Shown here piece after piece: positions 23,015 through 34,944 of a stretch of DNA of 64,000 bases (within the stretch, counting starts at the first letter, position 1; each line of letters starts with the position of its first letter). The notes below the pieces were generated by a model that saw nothing but the letters and a program-made list of their open reading frames with translations, ran no database searches and was not told the DNA's origin. This DNA comes from Sinotaia quadrata (Eukaryota > Mollusca > Gastropoda > Architaenioglossa > Viviparidae), in the NCBI GenBank assembly GCA_028829895.1, contig CM054181.1, forward strand, positions 43,764,759 through 43,828,758. Direction: 5' to 3'. Both the position numbers and the translations under genes were made by a program.

Positions 23015-24951
23015 TTATTCCCCCCTACTAAAAATAATCATGGTCCTCCATGATTCAAAGGTCTAGCACACCAAAAAGTCAACAAACAAATCACTAACCA
23101 TACTAAAATTGTACTATTTTAACAATCTCAAATGGAAACCTCTAAATACAAGAAATGTTCTATGGTTACTTTTGAATTCTGTCCATCCAATGCTTTATAC
23201 CACTACCGAGACTTCTGATCACACCTGCTAAACCAGAGTTGCTTTACGCACAATGTAGAACAATGGGGTTGCTTTTAAGCTCCTCCCCTCACTGCTACAT
23301 AACCTCTAGAAGCAATGTATAATACTCACAAAATCAATACAGCATCACAGCTGTCAACTCACCAAAATATTCCTGGAGCTTCCTCCTGCTCCTCTAAAAC
23401 CTATATTGCAAACCTCAAAGGGCTTGACGCCAGTGCAGACAAGCAGGGTGCTTTTAAGCTCCTCCCCTCTTGTGCACCTACCTTGAGAGCAATATTTAAA
23501 CAAAACTGCAGCATATCAGCTGTCAAAAAAAAAGAACCAAAGAAGTAACCAAAATAAATACCTTCTGAGCACCCTGGCTCCAGTACACAGTATGGGTAAA
23601 CAAATATCTGCTACACATCTAATCAGACGCGACAACACGTAACAAGAGAAACGATTTCCAGCCAGCGTCCGCAGTGACCTGACTAAAACTAGCACCATAT
23701 AGACCACTCACTAGGATGCAAACTATCTTTTGCCAAACCTCAGTGATGAACTAGGGCTAGCCAAGGAATTCCAAATTCCTAACCCAGCGAAACTCTAAAA
23801 CAAAGATACAAAAATAAAACTACAAACTATATTACCACACGGGACATAAGTTCTTACTTAACAAAATAGGTATTGCCACAAAAACTTACATCCCACTACC
23901 TATGCAGTAACATCACATAACAAAATAAATGCACGCCCAAATTTAGCACAATTTCAATACAACATCTAAATATCTATATATATTTTTTTTTTTTTTAAAA
24001 CTTAAACATCATATTCAATAATCCAAATTCATAATGCTGCACATTATTATCATAACATTCTGACTAAATAATCATATATATCAGCATACAAATTAAACAA
24101 TCTATATAACGTATCTAATACTAAAAAGTCATGAGTTTAAAGTCTTTCAGATAAAAGTCATATACGTTTAAAGCCTTTCAGGTAAAACAAGTTTTTGTGA
24201 CACTTTTTTTTTTTTAAAAACTTGATCATATTCAATACAACTTTCTAATGCTGCACATTTTAGCCTAACTAAAATAATCACATAAACACACAAATTAAAA
24301 TTAAAATCTACACTAAGTACTAGCACTAAAAAAAGTCACTTTGTGTCTTTCAAATAAAGCAAATGTTTGTGACACATTTTTTTTGTTGTTCCATTCTTCT
24401 TCTTTCTAAAAAAAAATGTCTAATACCGTCCATACCTTTTTAACAAAGGGCACAAAGTTTGTGATTTATGTAGTTGAGTGAAAAATACGTCTTTAGCTTG
24501 TCCTGACCGTTTTTTTTTTTTGCTGCTGTTGGTGATATCTGGCGTCTGTCATGCCACGAAGGATGGTCGTCGGCGTGTTGACAGCGCCATGGGGTGTGTT
24601 GTCAGGGCCATGTCGGCTGCCTCTGCCGTCCCTCTCTGCCATGAAGTTGGCGTCCGTCATGCCGCGATGGATGGTCGTCGGCGTTTTGTCAGTGCCATGC
24701 GGTGTGCTGTCACGGCCATGTCGGCTGCCTCTGCCGTCCCTCTCTGCCATGAAGTTGGCGTCCGTCGTGCCGCGATGGATGGTCGTCGGCGTGTTGTTAG
24801 TGCCATGCGGTGTGCTGTCAGGGCCATGTCGGCTGCCACTGCCGTCCCTCTCTGCTATGATGTTAATGGCTGCCGTCCCTCAGTCCAGTAAGAAAATGTT
24901 GTTTGGCATTCCTCGCACCCTTTGGGCCCATCCTGCTCGCAGCGCCAATTT
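23015..24951 (-). other. Internal region of the LTR element, non-coding
   Basis: No protease, reverse transcriptase, RNase H or integrase is recognisable in any frame. It shows internal duplications: about 180 bp around gcttttaagctcctcccctc (23271 and 23450), and about 215 bp around taatgctgcaca (24030 and 24248). A GC-rich array lies near the primer site. Confidence 0.8.
24551..24875. repeat. 108-bp GC-rich tandem array, 3 copies, in the LTR-element leader
   Basis: Three units of 108 bp (36 codons) contain gatggtcgtcggcgt and tctgccgtccctctctgcca. Because the unit is a multiple of three without stops, several frames on both strands stay open and give repetitive ORFs. On the - strand it lies just after the primer-binding site, in the 5' leader. 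Whether any frame is translated is unknown. Confidence 0.88.
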
Positions 24952-25948
24952 TGTTGTGATGGAATGGATCGAGTGTGGTTGTTGTAGTTGTTCGTCATAT
25001 GGGTCACACTAGGATGCGAGGAGATGACTGGATGAACGATGACGATGATGATAAGACAGACAAGCAGACAATACCGCTACGGCAGCCACAGCAGGAGAGA
25101 GAGGCAGAACACGCAACACGTGTTTTACATTTTCATAGGATCTTTATTTCAACGGCACACCGCCAACAGACGACCAAGGACGACTCAGAGGCAGACACTC
25201 AAAGTAGTTTTGCTACCAATGCCGAGACTTTAGGTGACTCTAATTGTAGGTAGTTCACTCAAACCACACACGCTCATTATATCCTATTGGAGCGGGCCTC
25301 CCCGAAGCCCACGGGTTATGAAAATGAAAATCTAGTGTGGAAAGGCTTCTAAAAATAACTTTTGTGTTTCTTTACTTGCTTTCAACTATTAATTATAGCT
25401 ATATGCCTAACAATTACATAATAATTCAAATATACAATAAAACTACTATAATTATACTTTAATATACAGATCTTTTCATATATATTGTCTGAAGAATTAA
25501 ACCTTTAATAAAATAAAATCTGTGTTGGCGGGCTTCAGGAAAAGCATTCACACACACTTAAATTGCAAAGTACACAAATACAATAACATTATTCATCATA
25601 CAAAAATACATCAATTAAAAATATAAACTATCTCCTTTCTAAATATATAAATATTAACTTCACTCACTAACTACCTAAAACAATATATAACAGTAAAGGC
25701 ACGCACTCTAACACAGCTAACGCCAATATAGGGCGCGCTTTGAAACAAAGGGAGTGATCATAAACAATAAAAATACGCACTCAATGGTACAGTCATACAC
25801 ATTACTATATAGCTGTTAGCAAACCGCGACGCGTGATTCACCTAGCGGCCGATGACCTACTTTGCTGCACGGCGTGGGGATGCGACTATACACATACATA
25901 CACGATGACACACACACAAATACCTATCCTAAACTAACAAGGGCTACA
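24952..25948 (-). repeat. 5' LTR (right copy) of the retrotransposon
   Basis: 997 bp, almost identical to 22018-23014, followed by tatata, which matches the tract before the left LTR. Confidence 0.93.
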
Positions 25949-26020
25949 TATATATATATATATAATGTTATTTTTGTTCTTTTTCTATAAAGTTAATAGC
26001 ATCACTTTTTTTTTAACCAG

Positions 26021-26251
26021 AGCATGGAGCAAACTCGTCCTGACACTCCAATCATGAGTGATCTGCATTGTAGGTCCAACGTAATCAATGATACTCGTGT
26101 AGAATTCCAGCTCATTGCAGAAGATGGCACCATAGGCACACGCAGTAACTATTTCTACATACAGGCTAACGGCACGTCTGTCACAGTCTACACCATAAGT
26201 AATTTGAATTATGAACAAAAAACATTTCAGATCATACGACTAAGATGTTTG
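26021..26251 (+). CDS. Cadherin exon 12 of window
   Basis: A 77-codon exon, phase 0 on both sides (acceptor ttaaccag, donor gtaagt). It encodes the middle of an EC repeat: NDTRVEFQLIAEDG, then NYFYIQANGTSVTVYTISNL and NYEQKTFQIIRLRCL, with NYE in the LDYE position. Two Cys (LHCRS and LRCL) and N-glycosylation motifs NDT and NGT are present. The neighbouring repeat lacks the usual DxNDN at both ends, so this is one of the more divergent repeats. Confidence 0.9.
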
Positions 26252-26342
26252 GTAAGTGTACTTTCTTTCTAAGCAGAGTTCATCAATTAACATGATAGCA
26301 GCTTCTGGCCTAGGCCGATTTATCTGAACATACAAAATCTTA

Positions 26343-27178
26343 TGTTCTGCCATTATTATTGTTGTTTCTGTGTATCATTCTATCATTACGTATGAAGTAG
26401 ATGGAGATCCAGAGTGGTAGTACCTGGGTCATAAACATAGAGACCATACTGACGAACAACGATGATGGACGGCAGTCATGATAACAGATTTGACAATGCC
26501 TGGTTGCTGTTACATTGTCTTTATTTACAGATAGACACACTCAGACCCTCACTCAAACCACACACACTCTTTATATCCTATGGGAGTGGCCTTCCCTGAA
26601 GCCCACGGTTCCAGAAAACGGAAATCTAGTGTGGAAAGGCTTCTAAAAATAACTTCTGTGTTTCTTTACTTACTTTCAACTATCACTTATAGCTATATGC
26701 CTAAAAAATACATAATAATTCAAATATACAGTGAAACTACTATAATTATACTTCAATATACAAATCTTTTCATATATATAATCTGAAGAATTAAACCTTT
26801 AATAAAATAAAATCTGTGTTGGCAGGCTTTAGGAAAAGCATTCACACACACATAAATTGCAAAATACACAAATACAGTAACATTATTCATCACATAAAAA
26901 TACATCAATTAAAAATATAAACTATCTCCTTTCTAACTATATAAATATCAACTTCACTTACTAACTACCTAAAACAGTATATAACAATAAAAGCATGCAC
27001 TCTAACACAGCTAATGCCAATATAGTGCATGATTTGAAACAAAGGGAGTGGTCCTGACCCATTTTACAACAGACAGCCGTGGTCCTACTTGTAAAAGAAA
27101 AAGAAGCGTGGGGATGCGGCTGTACATATACACACACGATGATGACACACAAAAATACCAAAACTAACAAGGGCTACA
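26343..27178 (-). mobile_element. Older diverged solo LTR, same family as 22018-25948
   Basis: 836 bp. On the - strand it starts TGTAGCCCTTGTTAG and ends in the region tggcagaaca. The central part (about 26540-27060) is clearly homologous to the young LTRs with many substitutions and indels. The end near 26343-26530 differs and instead matches 51888-52040, so this is a separate subfamily. I saw no convincing target duplication. Confidence 0.82.
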
Positions 27179-27811
27179 TGTATCATTGTCATTATGTATC
27201 ATTGTTATTATGTATTGTCACCACGCATCATCAATATATTTGATTTTCATTGTGTATCATTGTCATTATGCATAATCATTTTGTATCATTGTCAGTGTGT
27301 TTCAAAGTGATTATTTAACATCATCACTGTAATTGCACAGCTTAGATTTTTGTAGTACTGTATACCAAAACATTATCATTCTGCAGTAGTTTACAAGTTT
27401 TCAGGGACTAGATGTTTTGGATGTAAAAGAGAAAAGAAAGAGAGAGAGAAGGAAAAGAAAAAAAAGTCAATGTTATTAAGACAGGAACATTTTGTTCTTG
27501 ACAGAATGATAAAAGCAAGTTTTGGAAATATGATTGAAAAGAGAGATAACAGTATTTAGATTTGATAATGTGAATGTTACAACCAAGACATTGATCACAG
27601 TGGGTGCTTTGTGTATATTCAGTGTTTTTATTGTGAAATCATTGTTTTTAGTATTTTTGTTATATATTCAGAGTTTTTATGGTGTAATCAGTTATTTTTG
27701 CATAATCAGTGTTTTTATTTTGCATTCAATTTTTTTTGTTGTGAATACAGTGGTTTATTTTTTTTTTATTGTGCATTCATTGATTCTGTTATGTATTCAG
27801 TATTTTTATTG

Positions 27812-28407
27812 TAAGTACTTGTTATTGGTCATGCATTCAGTACTTGTTATTGATTGTGTATTAGGTATTTGTTATTGGTTGTGTATTAGGTATTTGTTAT
27901 TGATTGTGTATTAGGTATTTGTTATTGGTTGTGTATTAGGTATTTGTTATTGGTTGTGTATTAGGTATTTGTTATTGGTTGTGTATTAGGTATTTGTTAT
28001 TGATTGTGTATTAGGTATTTGTTATTGATTGTGTATTAGGTATTTGTTATTGGTTGTGTATTCAGCACTTGTTATTGATTGTGTATTAGGTATTTGTTAT
28101 TGGTTGTGTATTAGGTATTTGTTATTGATTGTGTATTAGGTATTTGTTATTGATTGTGTATTAGGTATTTGTTATTGGTTGTGTATTAGGTATTTGTTAT
28201 TGGTTGTGTGTTAGGTATTTGTTATTGGTTGTGTATTCAGCACTTGTTATTGGTTGTGTATTCAGCACTTGTTATTGGTTGTGTATTCAGCACTTGTTAT
28301 TGGTTGTGTATTCAGCACTTGTTATTGGTTGTGTATTAAGTATTTGTTATTGGTTGTGTGTTAGGTACTTGTTATTGATTGTGTATTCAGCACTTGTTAT
28401 TTATTGT
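27812..28407. repeat. 25-bp minisatellite, about 23 copies
   Basis: The unit tattaggtatttgttattgg followed by ttgtg alternates with a variant containing tattcagcacttgttattgg. Since 25 is not a multiple of three, all frames read through as a 25-residue repeat, giving false ORFs. Confidence 0.95.
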
Positions 28408-29071
28408 AGATTCATTGTTTTTATTGTTGTGTGTTCGTTTCTTTTGTTTTTTCACCCCCCACCCCCCTTAAAGTCATATGTCATGTATTTTTCTGTTATT
28501 ACTATTATATTGGCATTTTGTTTATTTCTGTTTTGTGTCATCCTTTTTCATTTCTCTATAACTTTTTGATATAACTCATTTTTAGAATAAATGTATTGCA
28601 TATGATTATGAGAGTATACATATTATATATAGTTTTTCGGTGATAGTCATATTGTTATTGCAGATTCATGTCACACTATATAAATGATTAGGATTACTAT
28701 TCTGGATTAATTATAACTCTGATATGTTTTTACTGAATTATCAGATTAAATCAGTGTGCTCTAAATATAGATAGACATCTTTATGTATGTGATCCTGCAT
28801 TGCATTTCCACTAAATAAAAAGAATTTTTTAAAAAGTAACTATAACAGAGGATAATTAATTACAAAATACAGAAAACAGATTCCCTGTTATTCTATTCAT
28901 GCTTGCCATATATTTTTAAAGTACAGTTATATCTCTCCTAATAACATTGTGTTTGGGAAATTTCATTTTTTATTTATGAATGATTTACATAAGCAACTAT
29001 GTCTTAAAACCAAAATTACTACAGAGGTTATAAAACTAATAAGACTTGGTAATCATTCAGCTCTTCATTCA

Positions 29072-29225
29072 GCAACCTACTAAGCTAATGTTATTTGGTT
29101 TGTAATATTTATAACTCTGATTCAATGTGTCTCTTTAGTCAGCAACCTACTAAGCTAATGTTATTTGGTTTGTAATATTTATAACTCTGATTCAATGTGT
29201 CTCTTCAGTCAGCAATCTACTATGC
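29072..29225. repeat. 70-bp tandem duplication
   Basis: The segment agtcagcaacctactaagct to tcaatgtgtctctt occurs twice, followed by a partial third copy at about 29209. Confidence 0.85.
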
Positions 29226-29829
29226 TGATGTTATATGGTTTGTAATTCTTTCCACTAAACAGTATGTATATATAGCTATCACATGTTCACACACATAACA
29301 CAAATATCTGCTGTGTGCTTATTTTATTTATTTTATTGTTGTTATTTTTATCTTTATTTGATAGAAATATTTTCAACAGATATGACATTCTTTGATTTGA
29401 GAATATCTTCATGGGTCCCCATTGCTTTTTAAGGGAGGAAATTGCAAAAGGAAATACAAAGATCTGATCATATAATTTCATAGTTATTATTGCAACAAAT
29501 TGCAAAGTAAAGTTTTCACTTCCATACTGCTGTAAGATATGATAAACAACCCCACCCTCACCACACTGTTGTACCCAGTCATTCATTCTTCCCCCTCAAA
29601 CTTAATTGAACATTGTTCCATATTATGGGATCTTTCTGTACTTTTGGAACATAAAAGAGAGTGAGCACTTGTCTGTTCAGACTAGTTGGGAGCATAGCAT
29701 AGGAAGGAAGCTCTGTTGTTTCCTGTTAGCACACCACCAAGCAATTAAAATCACTTGGGATGGCAACTAATTTGTCCTTAACTGATGATGAAAGCCTGAC
29801 TTCATGATGACTGTTCTTTCTGTGGTAAT

Positions 29830-30075
29830 ACCAAATTTGTAATAGTTGCTGTGACTGAAGGGGCGTTTTTTTGTGTGTGGTAATACTAAATTTGTATTAG
29901 TTGCTGTGACTGGAGAGGCAGTTGTTTTCCTTTGGTAATATCACATTTGCTGTGATTGGAGAGGCATTTTTTTCCCTGTGACTGAGAGGCAATAATACCA
30001 AATTTTTATTTGTTTAGGCAATTTTTTCCTGTTGCTGGAAAGGCAGTTTTTTCTGTGGTAATGTTTTTTGTGGTA
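29830..30075. repeat. Decayed ~50-60-bp tandem array
   Basis: Units carry 'tggtaatac(c/t)aaatttgta', 'ttgctgtgactg.agaggca' and 'ttttttcctgtg', about four to five copies with large indels. Confidence 0.7.
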
Positions 30076-30678
30076 ATGATCAATGTTTTTGACATCATCC
30101 CTTACAATGGCATCATCTCACAAAAAGTAAAATAATTTTATGAAACCTGATCAATACACACTCCTTCTTCTACTGACTGGATAATGAAGGCAGTGATTTA
30201 CAAGCTCTATTTAATTCAAGCTTGATAGGCCATGCACTAGAAGCCTCCCTGCTAGGAGGCTCCTTAGACAAAATTAGATTGGATGAAGAGAGAACATATG
30301 AGTTTTTTCTACTGATAAATGTTTAGAAGTGGGTACACCCAGTAATTGCCTTGGAAAACAAGTGTTGCAATCAGTCAATTAAGTATTTACACACACAAGC
30401 AGTGATAGGCTCTTGATGAACAAATCTAGAAATGAAGTATTCTCTAATGTCTTATAGCCTCTGAAACAATTAGTTTATCTCTGTCATCTACTAGAATGGT
30501 CAGCTGTCTAGCAATCAATCTCTATAGGATATTGTAGATGATATCATATCTGTCTCCTTATGGCTCTCACTATATATTGAGCCCAAATCAGAATCAGACT
30601 TTATGAGAGCAGGCTGGGAGTTGTCAAAATTGGTTAGCCAGATGTATGTGTCAAAAACCATGGTCCCTAGGTGTCGCC

Positions 30679-30750
30679 GCTATACTCTGGGGTGACTTTG
30701 TAATAATGACCTATACCAACTCTGTATAATTAGCTATGATACAAGACATC
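30679..30750 (+). repeat. Short dispersed repeat, partner at 63143-63210
   Basis: Shared: tactctggggtgactttg, then (t/a)aataatga and tagctatgatacaa/tagttatgatacaa. Confidence 0.7.
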
Positions 30751-30803
30751 TACAAGTGCCGGTGCAGAGTATGGGTCACTGGTTAAATATGTATATCTGC
30801 AAC

Positions 30804-31865
30804 TGTTACGCTGATATACTGGTACGTCGCCAATTTGGCTCCGCCCCCAACTCAGAATCAGCTGAGATTTAATGTTTATGAATAATTATATATATATAGA
30901 GAGAGACAATTATAATTAAACGAACAGAGGACAAGACGTAATCATTACATTATCACTTGAACTACGAAAATAACGATAGAACTAACAAACACGCGTTTTA
31001 AAATAATAACAAGAAATTTAATAAAAAGAAAGTTAACAAGATTTAGAAAATTAAGTTCATCCTTAGCCAGTTCATCGTACTAGAGTCACTTCCGGATAGG
31101 CACTTAGCTTAAGCACAGAAATGACGTCAGTCTTGTAGACTTGAATTTTTCCAGTCAATAGATCGGCACGTCCCAATGCAGCCGGGACAAGTAAGCGGCC
31201 ACACAGGCACAGCCACACAGGCAAACCACAGGCAGCTATAAACGAGCAGCCGAGAATACACAATAACAAGAAAAAACCCTGCAACACAAACAATTGCAAA
31301 GCCTAAGTGTCCAGTCCAGTGCTCGATTAATAATTACTAAGTTTGGCATAGGCCTCTGAAAGGAAGAATATTAACATTTCAAAATAAAACATAGTATATA
31401 ACATCCTAATAAAACTTAACCATTCACACAAATACAAAGACGCTTTTACCTATATAGCCAGGGTTTTCTTCTCTCATATACGACCCAGTGTTGTTTTGGG
31501 CGGACTACCCTTTCAGTCGTCACCCTCAGACGATTTTTCAGGAAGTAGTGAAGATAACATTTTCATTGTGGTTTTTATTACCCTGCTTAGACCAGCTTCT
31601 GACCTGTTCAATTCATTAGCTCTAAGATGATTATGTCCCTCTAACAACTCTAACCACCCGCTAAGCGTACACACTGACCACACACTGACCGCTGCGCTCG
31701 CAGACTTCAAACACCGCAGACATGAAATGCCAGTCCCTAAATCTTCCACACATGTCTCTCATTCATTTCAGGGCTTCCCTTCTCTGTAAACAGGACGCAA
31801 TACGCACTCATTCCACAAATGAAAATTTATATAAAATATATATGTGGGAATATTTTCCCATCATA
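30804..31865. mobile_element. Possible old insertion (solo-LTR-like), family unknown
   Basis: About 1.06 kb of clearly GC- and CpG-richer DNA within AT-rich intron. It begins TGTTACGCTG and ends ...ttttcccatcata, flanked by caac on both sides (30800-30803 and 31866-31869). No coding domain was recognised. The boundaries and type are a guess. Confidence 0.35.
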
Positions 31866-33119
31866 CAACACTAGGATGGACCAGGGGTAGCACAGTAATC
31901 CTAGAGTTTGAGAGAAAATTTTATCTAACTCTAAAAGTGCCATGATCAATCAGATGAATTCTGAGCTATACTAGACCAGTAAGACTTGCTGTCCTCACAA
32001 AGAGACCTTCATCCTCATTTATGTCAATAGCCAGCACCACATAGCTATGAGGCCACACTCAATTCTTTAACAGTATGGGTTCTGCATTTACTGTGAAGAG
32101 CACATAAGTAGCTAAAGTCACCAGACAATTTAAGCATTGCTAAAGCCATCTTCACTCAATAAATCAGTCCTCCCCTCTTTACCAAAGAAAAGACTGCTTT
32201 CTTGTACCACTGAATCAAGATAGAAAAGGGAAGACAACAAAGTTTGATAACTCGATGCATGGCATTTGTTGTTACAGTGCAAATTAGTCCTTGCATTTAC
32301 TGCCAATACCAGTCCTGTTTTTACTTTTTAAATAATCTAGATTCTAGACTAATATTGTCCAGCAGCCTTTAACTTATTTATTAGCATTGTTAAAATAAAT
32401 TAAAATAAATAATGTGGGTTTTAAACAGTGCTTAATATCCCACTATCTCTTAGTGCCCTATTATTTGGCTGGTCTTATCTGGGGCCTAATTTTAACATTT
32501 CTAAGCTAGGGAGAGGGTGGTCATGTCAGTTGTAAGAATCAACTGTGGTAGATCTTGAATCATGATTCCACATTTGACTGCACAGGAGTCCAGTTGCTAT
32601 GGCACAAAATGTGATAATTTGGACAACAGTTGTTCTGTAATGTGCATTTAATGTTCTAAGATTTTCTTCACAGTATCTTCCTTTTCAAGGTTTTAACATT
32701 AAATGAAAAAGTTAATTTGAAGAATGCTTCCTAGTTATTCCTTAGTGATATAAGGCCACTTGCAATATAACAAAGACAATCATCAAGTATATTGTATAAT
32801 TCTTTAAGATTTAGTGTTTCTAATTAAAATTCCATGGTGTTTGTAATTAAAAGTATGTGTACTGCAAATGATAATGTATCTTGGCACTTTTAATTTAAGC
32901 ATTTTAAATGCCGTTTATATTATTATTTTTAAATATCTACAGGACATTGTTTCATTATGGTATACAGTGATTTTCTTGTACAATCACTCTGTTCAAGAAT
33001 ACATTTACATTTATGTCTTCATCAGTATAAGGAAATTACAGGAGAAAAAGTGTAAATAAAATATACTGGTATCAACAATAATACTGTTATTGTGGAGTGG
33101 CAGATAATTGAGGTAGCAA

Positions 33120-33530
33120 CTTCAGTGTACAGAAAGGTTAGTGGGAGGGGTGCTGATAGTGATAAATATGAAGGGGGGTGTATGAGTGATAGTTATACAT
33201 TTAAGGGGAAGGGGTGATACTGATGATGGGAAGGGGATGATAGTGATAAATGTAAGGAGAATGGGGTAATACTTGATAAATATATCGAGTAATACTGATA
33301 AATATAGGGAAAATGGAGTAATACTGATAAATGTAAGAATGGAGTAATACTTGATAAATATATCGAGTAATACTGATAAATATAGGGAAAATGGAGTAAT
33401 ACTTATAAATATAAGGGATAATACTGATAAATGCAAGGAGTGATAGTGATAAATATAGGAAGTTAGGGGTGATGGTAATACATGTAGGGAAAGGGAGTAA
33501 TAGTGATAAATAAAATAGGAAGGGCATACT
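33120..33530. repeat. Short-unit tandem array
   Basis: Units such as gagtaatactgataaatata with aggg/aatgg interruptions recur at irregular spacing, about 20-35 bp. The 148-residue open frame on the - strand is a by-product of this repeat. Confidence 0.8.
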
Positions 33531-33799
33531 GTTAACTTGTAATATATTTGTGATTGCGCAGTAACCATGGTAATTATTTAGCCAACACTCAATAACCTCC
33601 CTTGGTTTTTAATACATTTTATTATTTTATTTTCCAGTTAATTCAGATAATTCTTTTATTTACAATAAGTTAGGATGAAATTGTTTCTGCTGTATCACTA
33701 CAATATTTGACAGTTGATTTCCCTTCTACATACAGCATACAAGTATATTAAATTTATACTTTGTCATCATTTTTTGGAATTCATGCACTATTTATGCAG

Positions 33800-33997
33800 A
33801 ATTATGGTCCACTTGCACTCTGGTCAGAAATAAATCCAAGAATACAGCTTATTGACCAGAATAACAAAGTTCCAATATTTATTGGAATTGATTCAAATGG
33901 TCGATACAGTGGTTCAGTTGGAGTGAACCAGACTGCAGGTCAAGATGTCATCACTGTTCAAGCAGAAGATGCAGATTATTCACCCAGTTTTAGAAAT
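33800..33997 (+). CDS. Cadherin exon 13 of window
   Basis: A 66-codon exon, phase 0 on both sides (acceptor tttatgcag, donor gtaagt). It encodes the end of an EC repeat (EINPRIQLIDQNNKVPIF), with a degenerate DQNNKVPIF linker, then the start of the next: VNQTAGQDVITVQAEDADYS, which has the AEDAD calcium motif. One N-glycosylation motif (NQT). Confidence 0.88.
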
Positions 33998-34620
33998 GTA
34001 AGTTTGATATACTCTTTTTCATTTATATCACACCCAATTTCAGAAAATAATGTTAGTTTGATATAATCTTTTTCATTGATATAACATTTCTCTATAGAAT
34101 AGTAAGTTTGATTTAATCTATTTTATTGATAGCACATAGGTCTTTAGAATGGTAAGATTGTCTTCATTTATATTCAGTTAATACACCCTCTTTTGAAAGA
34201 TGCAATTGATTCAAATTTTCCTTCTTTAGATTAGTAAGATTATCTTCATTTTATTAATAAATACCACACCTCTCTTTAAAAAGACAAGCCTTCTTTATTT
34301 CTTTGTATTCATAAAACCTCTCTTTAAATGGCAAATTTATTTTATCTTCATAAATATCCTACTCATCTTTAGAACAGTAGATTGATTTAATTTATCATCA
34401 TAGACATCACATCACTTATTAGAACAGTAAGATTGATTTAATTTTATATTAATAAATATATTACACCCAACACTAGAACAGTGAGATTAACTTAGTTTAT
34501 CTTCATAGATATCATAACTCTTAATTTTTTTACAAAAGGGCAAGTTTCCTTTATTTATCATTATATACATAAATCTTTAAAATAAAAAATTAAATGTATT
34601 TTTTCTTCATAAACATCTCA
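33988..34620 (+). repeat. ~50-65-bp tandem array seeded on the exon-13 donor
   Basis: The first unit is the real junction (ttttagaaatgtaagtttga). Degenerate copies follow at about 34038, 34093, 34142, 34371, 34421 and 34471, with the core 'ttagaa(c)agtaagattgatttaat..tcat..atat(c)aca'. Several copies keep AG-GTAAG-like donors. Confidence 0.82.
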
Positions 34621-34693
34621 TCTCTCATATCCATTCTAGTCTTTTTACCACAGTAAAATACACACACTTTGTGAATAACTTGATATAGCAATC

Positions 34694-34695
<2 letters not shown>

Positions 34696-34740
<45 letters not shown>
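34696..34740. repeat. (GT)n microsatellite
   Basis: About 22 uninterrupted GT dinucleotides. Confidence 0.96.
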
Positions 34741-34747
<7 letters not shown>

Positions 34748-34944
34748 CCATGCGAAATTATTTAGTACAATGTGAAGGTGCCTTGAGATGATTTGACTGT
34801 TATAAGTTAAATGTTGATATTTAAAATCTCTATCAGAAAGATGTGTACTTAAAAGAAAATTAAATGATTACTGTTTTGAAAAAAGCTTTGAACCCAAATA
34901 AAGAAAAACAGAATGTATTTGCTGTATAAGTTTGTCCCTGTTTT

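Larger units (their letters stand above)
22018..25948 (-). mobile_element. Non-autonomous LTR retrotransposon, recent insertion
   Basis: Direct 997-bp LTRs (22018-23014 and 24952-25948) begin TG and end CA. By eye I saw only two substitutions between them: c/t near 22035 against 24969, and a/g near 22339 against 25273. Orientation is minus. Next to the right LTR, read on the - strand, four bases separate the LTR from TGGCGCTGCGAGCAGGAT, which resembles the 3' end of metazoan serine tRNA and fits a primer-binding site. Next to the left LTR, the - strand reads AGTAGGGGGGAATAA, a polypurine tract. The target duplication looks like TATA in a (TA)n tract. The 1.9-kb interior has no gag-pol coding, so the element must depend on a partner for mobility. 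Confidence 0.93.
20854..26020 (+). other. Intron hosting a full LTR retrotransposon
   Basis: The element 22018-25948 makes up most of it. The flanking 20854-22017 is AT-rich unique sequence with a TA tract at the insertion point. The 72 bp after the element hold the remaining TA tract and the next acceptor. Confidence 0.85.
26252..33799 (+). other. Large intron with solo LTR, minisatellites and old insertions
   Basis: Besides the listed elements, 27180-27310 is a short decayed repeat of tatcattgtcattatg. 28415-29060 and 31870-33110 show no recognisable feature. Confidence 0.7.

Noticed and set aside
24478..25012. Pro/Leu/Arg-rich repetitive ORFs as a possible antimicrobial or structural protein
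   Set aside because: They lie in the 108-bp GC-rich array of the retrotransposon leader, where several frames on both strands are open; no frame stands out.
22041..25253. Duplicate 92-residue ORFs (22041-22319 and 24975-25253) as a duplicated gene
   Set aside because: They are the same segment of the two LTRs, with no domain and opposite to the element's transcription direction.
27534..28569. Hydrophobic repetitive ORFs with 25-residue periodicity
   Set aside because: They arise from the 25-bp minisatellite, which keeps all frames similar; no start context or domain supports a protein.
33122..33568. 148-codon - strand ORF rich in Ile/Tyr/Ser
   Set aside because: Translation of the short-unit tandem array; no membrane-protein logic beyond composition.
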